Part shown: positions 25,132 through 33,901 of the stretch, piece by piece
Layout: each line of letters starts with the position of its first letter
Numbering within the stretch: position 1 is the stretch's first letter
Assembly: GCA_965217565.1 (NCBI GenBank)
Contig: CBDCIS010000003.1
Span: 248,001 to 312,000 of the forward strand
Direction: 5' to 3'
Source of the DNA: CBDCIS01 sp965217565
GTDB taxonomy: Bacteria; Chloroflexota; Dehalococcoidia; Lucifugimonadales; CATOSD01
Length of the DNA: 64,000 nt
Made by a program: the position numbers and the translations under genes
Notes under the pieces: generated by a model
Told to the model about the DNA's origin: nothing
Database searches by the model: none
What the model saw: the letters and a program-made list of their open reading frames with translations, nothing else

Positions 25132-27102
25132 TCATCGCTCCCTTAATTCAATGAGAGAGTTGGCTTTGATAAGGCCAAGCGCGACTTGTTTCCGGCCAGA
25201 AGGCCAGAGCACTTCGACGCGATCGACGATTTCAGAATCTCCCAGGCCGAAATAGAGTGGATAGAGGCTTTGGGAGAGATATCCCGACTTCCCATCGTTG
25301 ACCTTAGTGTAAGTCTCGCCGCCTGCGCTGACCTTCACAACAGACCCCAGTCCGCTGCGATTCGACTCCGTGCCTACCAGTTTTATCTTCAGGAAGTTGA
25401 TGTCCCTGTTTTCGGTTAGGTTGCTGATTAGCACCATCGGCTCAGAATTGAAATCGTTGGTGACGATGTCTAGGTCTCCGTCGTTATCCAAGTCGAATAT
25501 TACCGATGACCTTGATCCAAGTGCTCCCCAGATGACAATCTCACCAGTATGGCCTATACAATCTTTACGTATCCTGTCTTTGGTTGAGCAGTCGAGCTTG
25601 AACCAGGGCGTGGCGGTTCGACCATCTCGGCGCGGCTCTACGCCCAAGATGAACTCGCTGTCCAGAAACTTAGCCCCCCGGTTGTTCAACAGCACTGAGT
25701 TGATGCCATAGCGATACGGGTAATTCATGCTTGAGGCGATAAACACATCCTCGTAGCCGTCGGCATTGAGGTCGCCGGTGCTGATACCCCAGGGCCAGTA
25801 GTTCTCGACCCCAATTTGCCGCGAGACCTCCTTGAGCCGTCCCTTTCCCTCGTTCCTATAAAATGCATTGCCGAACAGGCTGGTTCCTTCAGTGCGCAAA
25901 ACCGCCTCAGGCCATTGCATGCGGGATTTGAGCTTCTCACGCTCCGGCCCGATGTCTTCGCTCATATCAGAATGCATGTCTGAAACGAAAATATCCATGT
26001 CGCCATCGTTATCGTAATCGAACGTCTTGATTCCCATAGATCCCCAGGGGGTTTCCGGAAAGACCTCGCGGCTTCTCTTCACAAAATACGCCCCCTCAAC
26101 ATTTTCGTAGTACTCGTCAGACCCCTGCATGTTCAAGACGTAAAGATCGAGCCAGCCGTCCCCATTTACATCAACGGCGCTGGCATCGCCCGACCAGCCT
26201 GTATCTAAAAGTTGTGCCTCCTCGGACACGGGAGCGAACTGGTTGTTTCCTAGATTCTTGAATAAAATGCTTCGCTCAGAGCGATTGGTCTTGAGATGGC
26301 CGCTGAAGGCATCATGGACGCCCAGGTAGCAAGTATATCGGATGTTTTCCTGGCCACCAAGCGTTCCACTGGTCAGCGAAGTTGGGTCGCTGAAGCTGTA
26401 AGTTCCCACGTTGGTCAAGAATATGTCCAGCAATCCGTCTCGGTTGTAGTCAAAGAACACTGCCCCAGATGAATGTCCCTGGTAGTCGAGGCCGGACCAA
26501 GCGGAAATGTCTTTGAACTTGCCGTCGCCGACGTTCTCGAACAGCATATTGCCTGCCCGAACGCTGGTGATGTATAGATCGGGATCCCCGTCATTGTCGG
26601 TGTCGGCGAACGAGGCGGTTACGCCAATCCGGTCGGCTACCGCAACCCCCGCTGATTCTGTAATATTCTCGAACTTGCCGTCGCCTATATTTCTCCAGAG
26701 TTCATTGCCGCCTACCTGGTTAGAGAAATAGATATCGTAGAGGTCATCGCCATCCACATCTGCTATGGAGACACCGTTTCCATGATCATAGTGAACAGAC
26801 TTGTAGTCTCTGCCCGCGTCGTCCACGATCCTATGCCGAAAGGTGACGTTGCTCCGTTCGATCTCGTCCGTGAAGACGAAATCGTGAAACACCTCGAACT
26901 GCCCAACAGTAGCGAGTTGGGCTTCTCTTTTACTTTGGAGCCAAGGTGGGTCGATTATCTCCGTGGGGATCGCCAATCGTTTTTCTATCGGCTTGGTATG
27001 GCAGGAAGCGAGGAGCAGCGCCGCACCAATTGCCGTAGCGATGAGCAAGAGGGTGGAACAGCGAACCCTTAGGATATGTACGGTTGTTAGTTGCAGCGAC
27101 AC
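25132..27102 (-). CDS. FG-GAP/VCBS repeat lipoprotein with ASPIC/UnbV domain, 1
   Basis: A 656-residue secreted lipoprotein: signal with LLLASC lipobox near residue 33, then FG-GAP/VCBS beta-propeller repeats with calcium-type motifs (DVDGDDLYD, DTDNDGDPD, DYNRDGLLD, DVNGDGWLD, DYDNDGDMD, DLNADGYED, DLDNDGDLD). The C-terminal ASPIC/UnbV domain has NRSGLGSVVKVSAGG, SLYPLYFGLGD and VEVLWPSGRKQ. Such CRTAC1-like proteins are extracellular and of unclear function. It starts 8 bp after the similar gene upstream, so both are likely one transcript and may act as a pair. Confidence 0.85.
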   Translation of the reverse strand: MSLQLTTVHILRVRCSTLLLIATAIGAALLLASCHTKPIEKRLAIPTEIIDPPWLQSKREAQLATVGQFEVFHDFVFTDEIERSNVTFRHRIVDDAGRDYKSVHYDHGNGVSIADVDGDDLYDIYFSNQVGGNELWRNIGDGKFENITESAGVAVADRIGVTASFADTDNDGDPDLYITSVRAGNMLFENVGDGKFKDISAWSGLDYQGHSSGAVFFDYNRDGLLDIFLTNVGTYSFSDPTSLTSGTLGGQENIRYTCYLGVHDAFSGHLKTNRSERSILFKNLGNNQFAPVSEEAQLLDTGWSGDASAVDVNGDGWLDLYVLNMQGSDEYYENVEGAYFVKRSREVFPETPWGSMGIKTFDYDNDGDMDIFVSDMHSDMSEDIGPEREKLKSRMQWPEAVLRTEGTSLFGNAFYRNEGKGRLKEVSRQIGVENYWPWGISTGDLNADGYEDVFIASSMNYPYRYGINSVLLNNRGAKFLDSEFILGVEPRRDGRTATPWFKLDCSTKDRIRKDCIGHTGEIVIWGALGSRSSVIFDLDNDGDLDIVTNDFNSEPMVLISNLTENRDINFLKIKLVGTESNRSGLGSVVKVSAGGETYTKVNDGKSGYLSQSLYPLYFGLGDSEIVDRVEVLWPSGRKQVALGLIKANSLIELRER

Positions 27103-27110
27103 ATCACGCC

Positions 27111-28832
27111 TTAGGGCTCGGTTACAACAATCTTCTGGTTGACAGCCACGTCCGCGAGAGTTTGCACCCGTCCGCTCGGCCAGCGGATCTCCACAGCGTC
27201 AACCTCTTTGGCTTGACCGAGACCAAAATGAGCAGGGATGACACTGTGAGAAATGTGACTTTGGCTGCAACCCATCTCGCGAATCTGGGTGACGCTTTCT
27301 GTGGTTACTTTCAACCTGGCACCGATGCCATCCCTATTGCTGGCAGTGCTCACTAGCTTTATAGTCAACCAATTATTACCGTGAGAGCAATTGTTCCACA
27401 TGGCCCTGGAAACGCCTGGTGTTCCTCTGTTGTCTCCCAGATTGAGGACAAAGATATCTTCACAGCCATCGTTGTTGAAATCAGCGATTGCTACGCCTCG
27501 TCCAATGCCGGTGTCGTCTGCGCCACTGCGCAGAGACACATCCTCGAACGTGCCGTCGCCTCTATTGACAAACAGAACGTTGGGCTGCGCGCGTGGATTT
27601 GGAAAGGGTTCCATATCCACAAAGCCAGCGGCAGCATAAAGGTCCAGAAGTCCATCATTGTTGAAGTCAAAGAAACCCGTTCCCCAGCCTACGTTGGTTT
27701 GGTAGCCTGGGGGGCCAGGAACGGTAGCACGGCCCACTCCCGCGACTTCCGTTGTATTGCTAAAGGTTCCGTCGCCTTCGTTACGAAGCAGCTGGTTTGG
27801 CCCCATATTAGTCATGTAGAGGTCAAAGTCACCATCATTGTCATAGTCTCCGACTGCCAGCCCCATCCCAAAGATGCCTAGGTCAGCTCCGGAAGCGGCG
27901 GACACATCGCTAAATTGCCATTCCCCTGTATTAATAGGGCCGTCATTGCGCCAGAGAACGTTTGGATTCAATTGGCTTCCAAAATCGTTCACCAGGTAAA
28001 TATCGGGATCGCCGTCGTTATCGAAGTCTAAGAATCCTGGCTTGAATCCCGCAGTTACTACGTTACTTGGAAATTCGTCAGTGTTCCCGAGTAGCGAGGT
28101 TTTATCGGTGAAGGTTCCATCTCCATCGTTGTGATAGAGGGCAATTGGCCGCGGGACATCTCTAAACTCCATGGACTTTGGCCTTTCCAGATGATACTCG
28201 CCAAGGTGTCGTACTACCAGAAGATCTAAGTATCCGTCGGAGTCGTAATCGCCCCATGCAACGCCCATCGTTCGATAAGTGCCATCGGGGTCGCCCACAC
28301 CAGCAGACCTGGTTACATCGGTGAATGTGAAAGTTGGAGGGCCATTGTTGTGGAAAAGTCTGCTCGCTCCCCAGGCCGCGACGAAGAGGTCAAGATTACC
28401 GTCATTGTCATAGTCGGCCCAGCCAGCGCCGTTTCCAGAAGGTAGGGGACCAGCGACCCCTGCAGTGTCGGCGACATCCACGAAAGTGCCGTCAAGGTTG
28501 TTGCGATACAAAGCATTTGGACCATTGGAGTTGACGGCGTACACGTCTAGGAGTCCGTCGTTATTGTAGTCGCCGATGGCCGCTCCACCGCCGAGGTTGA
28601 ACATCTTGGAGTCCCTGGAATGCTGGAAGCTTAGTCCAGTGTGCGCTCCCGCGTTGGTGAAGAACTGTTCGGTATCCCTAGTATTGGTGGAAGCATGGGT
28701 TGGGTCAAGTTCCCTTGCCGCCTCCGCGGTGACTGCAGTATCCACCTCTTGCCTCGCGTCACTTCGACTGCAAGCGGCCAGCAACAATCCGCTCACCAGG
28801 ACGGCAAGAAGCCAAAGGGAGCCTTGTAACAT
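27111..28832 (-). CDS. FG-GAP/VCBS repeat lipoprotein with ASPIC/UnbV domain, 2
   Basis: Start set at ATG 28832 because it gives a compact lipoprotein signal (MLQGSLWLLAVLVSGLLLAAC, Cys21); the frame is open upstream to 28937. Of 573 residues, the middle is a beta propeller with motifs DYNNDGLLD, DYDNDGNLD, DYDSDGYLD, DFDNDGDPD, DYDNDGDFD, DFNNDGLLD and DFNNDGCED. The C-terminal ASPIC/UnbV domain has NRDGIGARLKV, HFGLGQ and VEIRWPSGRVQ. It is a paralogue, not a recent duplicate, of the next gene downstream. A strong terminator at 28931-28965 separates it from the binding-protein gene, so it needs its own promoter in the roughly 100 bp upstream. Confidence 0.85.
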   Translation of the reverse strand: MLQGSLWLLAVLVSGLLLAACSRSDARQEVDTAVTAEAARELDPTHASTNTRDTEQFFTNAGAHTGLSFQHSRDSKMFNLGGGAAIGDYNNDGLLDVYAVNSNGPNALYRNNLDGTFVDVADTAGVAGPLPSGNGAGWADYDNDGNLDLFVAAWGASRLFHNNGPPTFTFTDVTRSAGVGDPDGTYRTMGVAWGDYDSDGYLDLLVVRHLGEYHLERPKSMEFRDVPRPIALYHNDGDGTFTDKTSLLGNTDEFPSNVVTAGFKPGFLDFDNDGDPDIYLVNDFGSQLNPNVLWRNDGPINTGEWQFSDVSAASGADLGIFGMGLAVGDYDNDGDFDLYMTNMGPNQLLRNEGDGTFSNTTEVAGVGRATVPGPPGYQTNVGWGTGFFDFNNDGLLDLYAAAGFVDMEPFPNPRAQPNVLFVNRGDGTFEDVSLRSGADDTGIGRGVAIADFNNDGCEDIFVLNLGDNRGTPGVSRAMWNNCSHGNNWLTIKLVSTASNRDGIGARLKVTTESVTQIREMGCSQSHISHSVIPAHFGLGQAKEVDAVEIRWPSGRVQTLADVAVNQKIVVTEP

Positions 28833-28930
28833 GATGCAATCGTCTCTGTGAATGCTGCGCGCTCTCTGGGAGATGTCCAAGCTGATTGAACGAGATACGC
28901 CACTAGTTATGTTACTTTTGGCGGGAACAC

Positions 28931-28965
28931 AAAACACCGGGACGGGCGGGATGCTCGTCCCGGTG
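28931..28965 (-). terminator. Rho-independent terminator after the binding-protein gene
   Basis: On the minus strand a perfect 10-bp stem (CACCGGGACG with CGTCCCGGTG, 28965-28956 and 28944-28935) with an 11-nt loop is followed by TTTTGTGTT. It lies 57 bp past the stop at 29022 and separates the transport operon from the UnbV genes. Confidence 0.85.
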
Positions 28966-29021
28966 CTGTTAGGGTGAAGTTCTGTCCAAGCCTTCCTCGT
29001 TATTCATACGGGCTAGGGCTA

Positions 29022-31112
29022 CTATCTGTAGAAGAAGTCCTTCACATACCTCATCATCGCCTTACCATTCGCTGCTCTGGGCAGCTCCAGGTCAGCACTG
29101 TGGCCCCAGAGGTCGTCTGGCCAGCCTGTAAAGAGTACGTACTGGTCTTCGGCCATCATGCTCTGAAGCGCCTTGTAGCTCTGCGCCTGTATGGCAGGGT
29201 CTAGGGTCCCATTTGCGGTTTCAATGAGGGTTTGATAATCCTGGGCATTGGGCCATCCATTAATGCCTGAGACGCTTAGGAGGTCTAGCCAAGGAACGAT
29301 GGGGTGGAAGTTGAACCCAGCCTCATTACCCTGGGCGAGCGCTCCGTGACTGCCTTCAAGATAGATGGGGAAGAAGAAAGCGGCCCACTCGTACCCCTGT
29401 ACCTCAACGTCGATACCTGCATCCTTCCACTGCGCGTGCAAGGCAGGGCCGAACTGGAACGCGGACGGGTAATGTGAGAGTTCAAAATTGAGCGTGTTGC
29501 CGTCACCGTCCTTGAACAGGCCGTCCGAACCTATGGTGTACCCGGCGTTGCCGAGTGACTCCGCTAGCTTGACACTGTCGGCGTTGGGGACTGAAACATC
29601 TGGATCGTAGAAATCGGTGAATGCCGGAGGGGTTACGTGTGGATGGGAGATCCACCGGCCAGAGTAGAGCCCTTCGCCGATGGCATCACGGTCAGTGGCG
29701 TAGGAAAGTGCATAGCGCACGTCCTTGCTATCAAAGGGAGGCGTGTTCAGATTGTATTCGACGACGAACACATTGGTCCCTCGAAACGCTAAGAAGTCTA
29801 TTGACGGGTCAGATTCCGCCTGAGGAACGAAGTCATGGGGCATGTTGCAGAAGAAGGCCATCAGGTTGATTTGCCCCACCTTCATCTGGGTGAATGCGGC
29901 AGACCTCTGGTCTCCAAGACACCACGAGATGACGAAGGAGTCGAGGCTAGGGCGACCTTCCCAGTAGTCCTCCCTGGCACGGACGATCAGTTTCTCATTC
30001 TGCGTCCAGGTTTCCATGACAAAAGGCCCAGTGCCTATAGTGCCTTTGCCCAACGCAAAGTCGTGCCCACCCAGGTCCGCTGCTGGTATGCTCTCCAGGG
30101 CGTGCTTGGGAAGGATGTAATTCTGGGTGGTCAGGCTGAGGAAAGGAGCATATACGTCGGTCATCTTTATGCGAACTGTGCTTTCATTCATCGACTCGAT
30201 GCCGGAAATTCCGCTCGCGTTGCCTGTAATGTAATCAGCGGCGCCTTCGATCAGATTAAATCCTTGACTACAAGCGTTCTCGTTTCCGGGAATGTCGGGA
30301 TGGCAGTAGAACTCCCAAGAGAACTTGACATCTCCTGACGACAGGGGCTGACCATCGCTCCAGGTGACTCCAGGGCGCAGGTTGAAAGTCCAAGTCAGTC
30401 CACCGTCTGAAACATCCCAGGACTCTGCCAACTCAGGTGTTGCCGCCAACGTAATCGGATCTGGTCTGGTCAAGCCGTTGTAAATCAGGGAGTTCGTGTA
30501 CTCCTCAACGATGTTTGTGGCGATGAGAGGGACCGTCGCCTGTGGGTGCTCAGTGGCCATGACCACAGTTCCTCCGATATTCTGTGGCGCTGAAGGTGGG
30601 GCGGTTGCAGGAACCACCTGGGCCAGCGCCGTTTCGATTGCTGCTTGGACTTCCTCCTGAGTCGCACCAGGTCTCTCGGACAGCGCGCTGCCTATAGCGG
30701 AAGCCACCTGAGCTTGAGTCACACCAGGTCTCTCCGAGAGCGCACTGGCTATAGCGGAGGCCACCTGAGCTTGAGTCACACCAGGCCTGTCGGACAGCGC
30801 ACTGGCTATAGCGGAGGCCACCTGAGCTTGAGTCACACCAGGCCTGTCGGACAGTGCCCTGGCTATGGCAGAGGCCACCTGCTGCTCACTGACGCCGGGT
30901 TGCTGTGCCATCGCATCCTGTACGGCCTTGGCGACGTCTGCTGGAGTTACACCCGGGGGTTGAGCTTGGATAGCTTGCTCGATCAGAGCCGCGGCGTTAA
31001 TCGGTGTAGGCGTAGGCTGCGTCTCCTCGCCGCAGGCAACCGACATTAACAAAATTGCCGGCAGAATAGTCAACACGATCACGTTGAGATTGGTTAGCCG
31101 CGGACTCGTCAT
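29022..31112 (-). CDS. Peptide/nickel-type substrate-binding lipoprotein with N-terminal helical repeats
   Basis: The start is ATG 31112, preceded by GGAGG at 7 bases; the frame is open to 31172 but without signals. The 696-residue product has a lipoprotein signal (lipobox SVAC near residue 27), then about 130 residues with six copies of a 19-residue unit of the type RPGVTQAQVASAIASALSD, and an SBP_bac_5 domain from about residue 185 (GGTVVMATEHPQ) with SWDVSDGGLTWTFNLRPGVTWSDGQPL and VRYALSYATDRDAI. The repeats would form amphipathic helices lifting the binding domain off the membrane. It is the last gene of the cassette with the permeases at 31333-33222. Ligand unknown. Confidence 0.9.
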   Translation of the reverse strand: MTSPRLTNLNVIVLTILPAILLMSVACGEETQPTPTPINAAALIEQAIQAQPPGVTPADVAKAVQDAMAQQPGVSEQQVASAIARALSDRPGVTQAQVASAIASALSDRPGVTQAQVASAIASALSERPGVTQAQVASAIGSALSERPGATQEEVQAAIETALAQVVPATAPPSAPQNIGGTVVMATEHPQATVPLIATNIVEEYTNSLIYNGLTRPDPITLAATPELAESWDVSDGGLTWTFNLRPGVTWSDGQPLSSGDVKFSWEFYCHPDIPGNENACSQGFNLIEGAADYITGNASGISGIESMNESTVRIKMTDVYAPFLSLTTQNYILPKHALESIPAADLGGHDFALGKGTIGTGPFVMETWTQNEKLIVRAREDYWEGRPSLDSFVISWCLGDQRSAAFTQMKVGQINLMAFFCNMPHDFVPQAESDPSIDFLAFRGTNVFVVEYNLNTPPFDSKDVRYALSYATDRDAIGEGLYSGRWISHPHVTPPAFTDFYDPDVSVPNADSVKLAESLGNAGYTIGSDGLFKDGDGNTLNFELSHYPSAFQFGPALHAQWKDAGIDVEVQGYEWAAFFFPIYLEGSHGALAQGNEAGFNFHPIVPWLDLLSVSGINGWPNAQDYQTLIETANGTLDPAIQAQSYKALQSMMAEDQYVLFTGWPDDLWGHSADLELPRAANGKAMMRYVKDFFYR
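30604..30960 (-). repeat. 57-bp tandem repeat inside the binding-protein gene
   Basis: Units begin at about 30661, 30718, 30775, 30832, 30889 and 30946 on the plus strand (conserved GTCACACCAGG-type core), giving an exact 57-bp, 19-codon period. The central three units are nearly identical; the outer ones are diverged. Confidence 0.85.
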
Positions 31113-31265
31113 AACTGGACCTCCACGTCTTTGCATTAAAGCCGCCAAAATAGTATACATGGCCGGGTACATTATTTGAGATGCTTGGTATGTGCGTAGT
31201 GGTGGTGGAGTCGTTTGCTGAGCTTAGCAAGTCACTAGCCCCGCCCTTTGACTGATCACGTGGGA

Positions 31266-31294
31266 CTTGTATCATACGGAATGCGGTTTGTCAA
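31266..31294 (-). promoter_or_regulatory. Possible promoter before the binding-protein gene
   Basis: TTGACA (31294-31289, minus strand), a 17-bp spacer and TACAAG (31271-31266). The -10 match is weak; it would let the binding protein be made in excess over the permeases. Confidence 0.35.
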
Positions 31295-31332
31295 CGAATT
31301 TCATGTAATCGAGGCCCTACTTCACACTTGCG

Positions 31333-32292
31333 TTACCTTAGCCTGATGCGGGGGTCCACCACACCGTACAGGTAATCGACGAGGAGATTCGCGACAACGA
31401 CTATTATCGCGGATGCCAAAACAGCGGTCATAATCACCGGGTAGTCTCGCCCAAGAGCAGCTTGGACGGTGAGCCGCCCGAGACCCGGCAGAAAGAATAG
31501 CTGTTCGACAATGATCGCGCTGCCTAGCTGGAGGGGCATTACGATTCCCGACACGCTGATGACTGGCACCAGTACATTACGTAGAACATGCCGGGACAAG
31601 ACTATGTTGTTCGACAAGCCCTTGGCATGGGCGGTGCGGACATAATCTTCTCCCATGACGTCGTCGACCGCATCTCGGATGTATCGGGCGAGAATCGGGG
31701 TTGCAAACAGGCTGGTCACCAGGGCCGGCATAATGACGTAGGGCGCCATCTCGATAGGATTCCAGCTTGTAGATTCGAGTGGCCTGATGCCGCCGGAGGG
31801 CAGCCAGCCCAGTGCTTCCGAAAACAAACGAATCATCAACAGCCCCACGACGAACCTGGGTACTGAAACAAATAGCATTAGACTGCCACTCAGCAAATTG
31901 TCAACTACACCTCCAGGTCTGCTACCTGCGACAAGACCTACTGGAAAGGCGACAACCCAGCCGATGATGTTGGCGACAAGAACAATCGACAAGGTGACCG
32001 GAATAGCGCCCAATACCATCTCCACCGCAGGCCGGTTGCGGACCAGAGATCGGATGTTCCCGGTAAATATGCCCGCCGTCGTCTTTACGTACTGAACTGG
32101 TAGCGGATCATTGAGGCCCAAATGCTCCTTCAATCTCTCGATGGTCTCGGGCGAAGGCTTCTTAGGCGTGCTACTTATGATAAACGACGTTGGATCGCCA
32201 GGAGCCAGTTGAAGGATAACGAAGACGATAACAGTTGATCCCAGCAAAAGTGGAATGGACTGAAGTATCCTACGAATCCAGTATCTCGTCAT
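31333..32292 (-). CDS. ABC transporter permease, DppB/OppB type
   Basis: A 319-residue permease with an N-terminal helix, LQLAPGDPTSF, GLNDPLPVQYVKTTAGIFTGNI, coupling loop GEDYVRTAHAKGLSNNIVLSRHVLRNVLVPVISV and C-terminal VVDPRIRLR. It follows the DppC-type gene after a 30-bp gap and precedes the binding protein, an order (C, B, binding protein) reversed relative to the transporter at 10-14 kb. Confidence 0.9.
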   Translation of the reverse strand: MTRYWIRRILQSIPLLLGSTVIVFVILQLAPGDPTSFIISSTPKKPSPETIERLKEHLGLNDPLPVQYVKTTAGIFTGNIRSLVRNRPAVEMVLGAIPVTLSIVLVANIIGWVVAFPVGLVAGSRPGGVVDNLLSGSLMLFVSVPRFVVGLLMIRLFSEALGWLPSGGIRPLESTSWNPIEMAPYVIMPALVTSLFATPILARYIRDAVDDVMGEDYVRTAHAKGLSNNIVLSRHVLRNVLVPVISVSGIVMPLQLGSAIIVEQLFFLPGLGRLTVQAALGRDYPVIMTAVLASAIIVVVANLLVDYLYGVVDPRIRLR

Positions 32293-32322
32293 GCTAAACC
32301 CATACCTCTAGGTCTCTCGTGC

Positions 32323-33222
32323 TCATCCGATCGAACGTCGGCTCAGTACATCTCGCAGTCCTTCTCCCAGCAAGTTGAACCCGCTGACCGTAATGAGGAT
32401 TGCAAGCCCGGCGAATCCAACGAGGTACCAGCTCTGGCGTATGAAGAACGCTGCGTCGGATACCATGTTCCCCCAGCTCGCCGTCGGCGGCTGCACGCCA
32501 AGCCCAATGAAGCTGATGCCCGCTTCTACCAAAATGATGCTTGGCACGGCAACGGTGGCGGAGATGATTATTACGGAAGTTACATTTGGAAGAATATGGC
32601 GCGCTATAATTCTCAAGTCCGAGGCCCCAATGGCCTGTGCAGCTAGGACGTAGTCTCTCGCCCTCACTTTCAGGACTTCGCCCCGCATGATGCGGGCACC
32701 GACAACCCAAGAAGTTAGCCCCAGCGTTAGGATAAGGACGGTGAGAGAATTGCCGAAGGTGGCTGTAATGAGGATGATCAAGAAGTAGACCGGGAAAACA
32801 AAGACCAGCTCTGTGAAGCGCATGAGCAACGTATCCACTATGCCTCCGAAATGACCCGAGGCCGCTCCAATGAGCGTACTCATGCTGACGCCTATGAACA
32901 TCGCGAGTAGTCCTATGGATAGAGAAACACGGCCGCCCCATAGGATCCGGCTTAGAAAGTCGCGTCCGTATTGGTCTGTGCCCATCCAGTGTTCGCCCGT
33001 TGGGGTCGACAGCCTGTTAAATAGGTTCTGCTTGTCAGGATCATAGGGGGAGACCCATGGAGCGGTCAAAGCCGACAGTCCCATAATCAAGACGACGGCC
33101 AAACCTAATACGAGCCGCCCATTCCAAGGGCGACGGGTTTTTCGAGTGCGATGGGCAGACAGTTCTGAAGAATTTGCGGCGGAGTGCTCGTACGTGGGAG
33201 ACTCGGAGGACGATTGCGCCAT
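32323..33222 (-). CDS. ABC transporter permease, DppC/OppC type
   Basis: Start set at ATG 33222 with AAGGG about 8-9 bases upstream; upstream codons to 33327 look non-coding. The product of 299 residues has a hydrophilic N terminus, first helix near residue 36-58, MGTDQYGRDFLSRILWGGRVSL, coupling loop RDYVLAAQAIGASDLRIIARHILPN, and EAGISFIGLGVQPPTASWGNM. First gene of the minus-strand cassette that ends with the binding protein at 29022. Confidence 0.9.
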   Translation of the reverse strand: MAQSSSESPTYEHSAANSSELSAHRTRKTRRPWNGRLVLGLAVVLIMGLSALTAPWVSPYDPDKQNLFNRLSTPTGEHWMGTDQYGRDFLSRILWGGRVSLSIGLLAMFIGVSMSTLIGAASGHFGGIVDTLLMRFTELVFVFPVYFLIILITATFGNSLTVLILTLGLTSWVVGARIMRGEVLKVRARDYVLAAQAIGASDLRIIARHILPNVTSVIIISATVAVPSIILVEAGISFIGLGVQPPTASWGNMVSDAAFFIRQSWYLVGFAGLAILITVSGFNLLGEGLRDVLSRRSIG

Positions 33223-33453
33223 CTTCACTACCCTTCGTGATACTCTGGCGGCTTGAGGGGCTGGGTGGATGCGCGGATTATATTCACATCCCTGAAAGGG
33301 TGTCAAGTTATGATGACTGCTCGGCACCTATTGGCAGCAGTGCAGAGAGAATTCTGCTCCGAGTTCAAATTGACACTACCTAATCTCGGTGATAGACTCT
33401 GACTCACCATCGTCGCTAGTTTTCGTCAGTTTGGGCTGTGTGAAAGAACCAAT

Positions 33454-33753
33454 ATGATTAACGTTACCGATGTCATAAGCGGCCTTGCGGTGGAGAGGTT
33501 GAGGTCGATTCTCAAGGACGAAGGCTATCGAGAGTCCTGGTTGCGCATCATCGCGGCGCCGGACACTCTCGAGGGAGCCTCGTATCTGCTAGACCTGGAT
33601 GAGGAAGACGAGAGCGAGAACGACTCTATAATCCATTTCTTCGCCAACAACATCCATGTCGTGGTTGACCGAAGAAGCAATCTTTTGCTTGATGGCGCTC
33701 ATATCGAGCCCGCTGTCACGCTGGTCCTCGAGCTCGACACCCCCGACTCATAG
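33454..33753 (+). CDS. Cysteine-free A-type Fe-S carrier (IscA/HesB-like) homologue
   Basis: A 99-residue protein whose layout follows IscA/HesB proteins: MINVTDVISGLAVERLRSILKDEG start, LRI strand, YLLDLDEEDE (where the family has YxLxLDExxxxxD), HVVVDRRSNLLLDGAHIEP (family VVVDxxSxxxLxGxxIDY). All three conserved cysteines that hold Fe-S in IscA are absent; the protein contains no cysteine at all. It therefore cannot be a classical cluster carrier. It is next to a Rieske oxygenase gene (149 bp downstream), which suggests a role with that enzyme, but function is unknown. Confidence 0.6.
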   Translation: MINVTDVISGLAVERLRSILKDEGYRESWLRIIAAPDTLEGASYLLDLDEEDESENDSIIHFFANNIHVVVDRRSNLLLDGAHIEPAVTLVLELDTPDS

Positions 33754-33901
33754 CGGTTACGAAGCCCAAGCGAATCCATCCGCCGCCGTCGTTGACATCT
33801 CTGGACGTTTGTTCATATACTTGAACTCGGCTTCACCTTTAATAGACGCGGCTACACGTTTCTTGCGTGAAGGCATCTTGAGGGGCAGGAGAGTAATCAC
33901 C

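Noticed and set aside
30604..30960. Possible CRISPR-like array (regular 57-bp spacing)
   Set aside because: Repeats are contiguous without unique spacers, in frame with a lipoprotein gene, and encode a regular 19-residue protein repeat.
32294..32941. 215-codon minus-strand frame
   Set aside because: Same strand as, but a different frame inside, the DppC-type permease; His/Arg/Ser-rich translation without helices.
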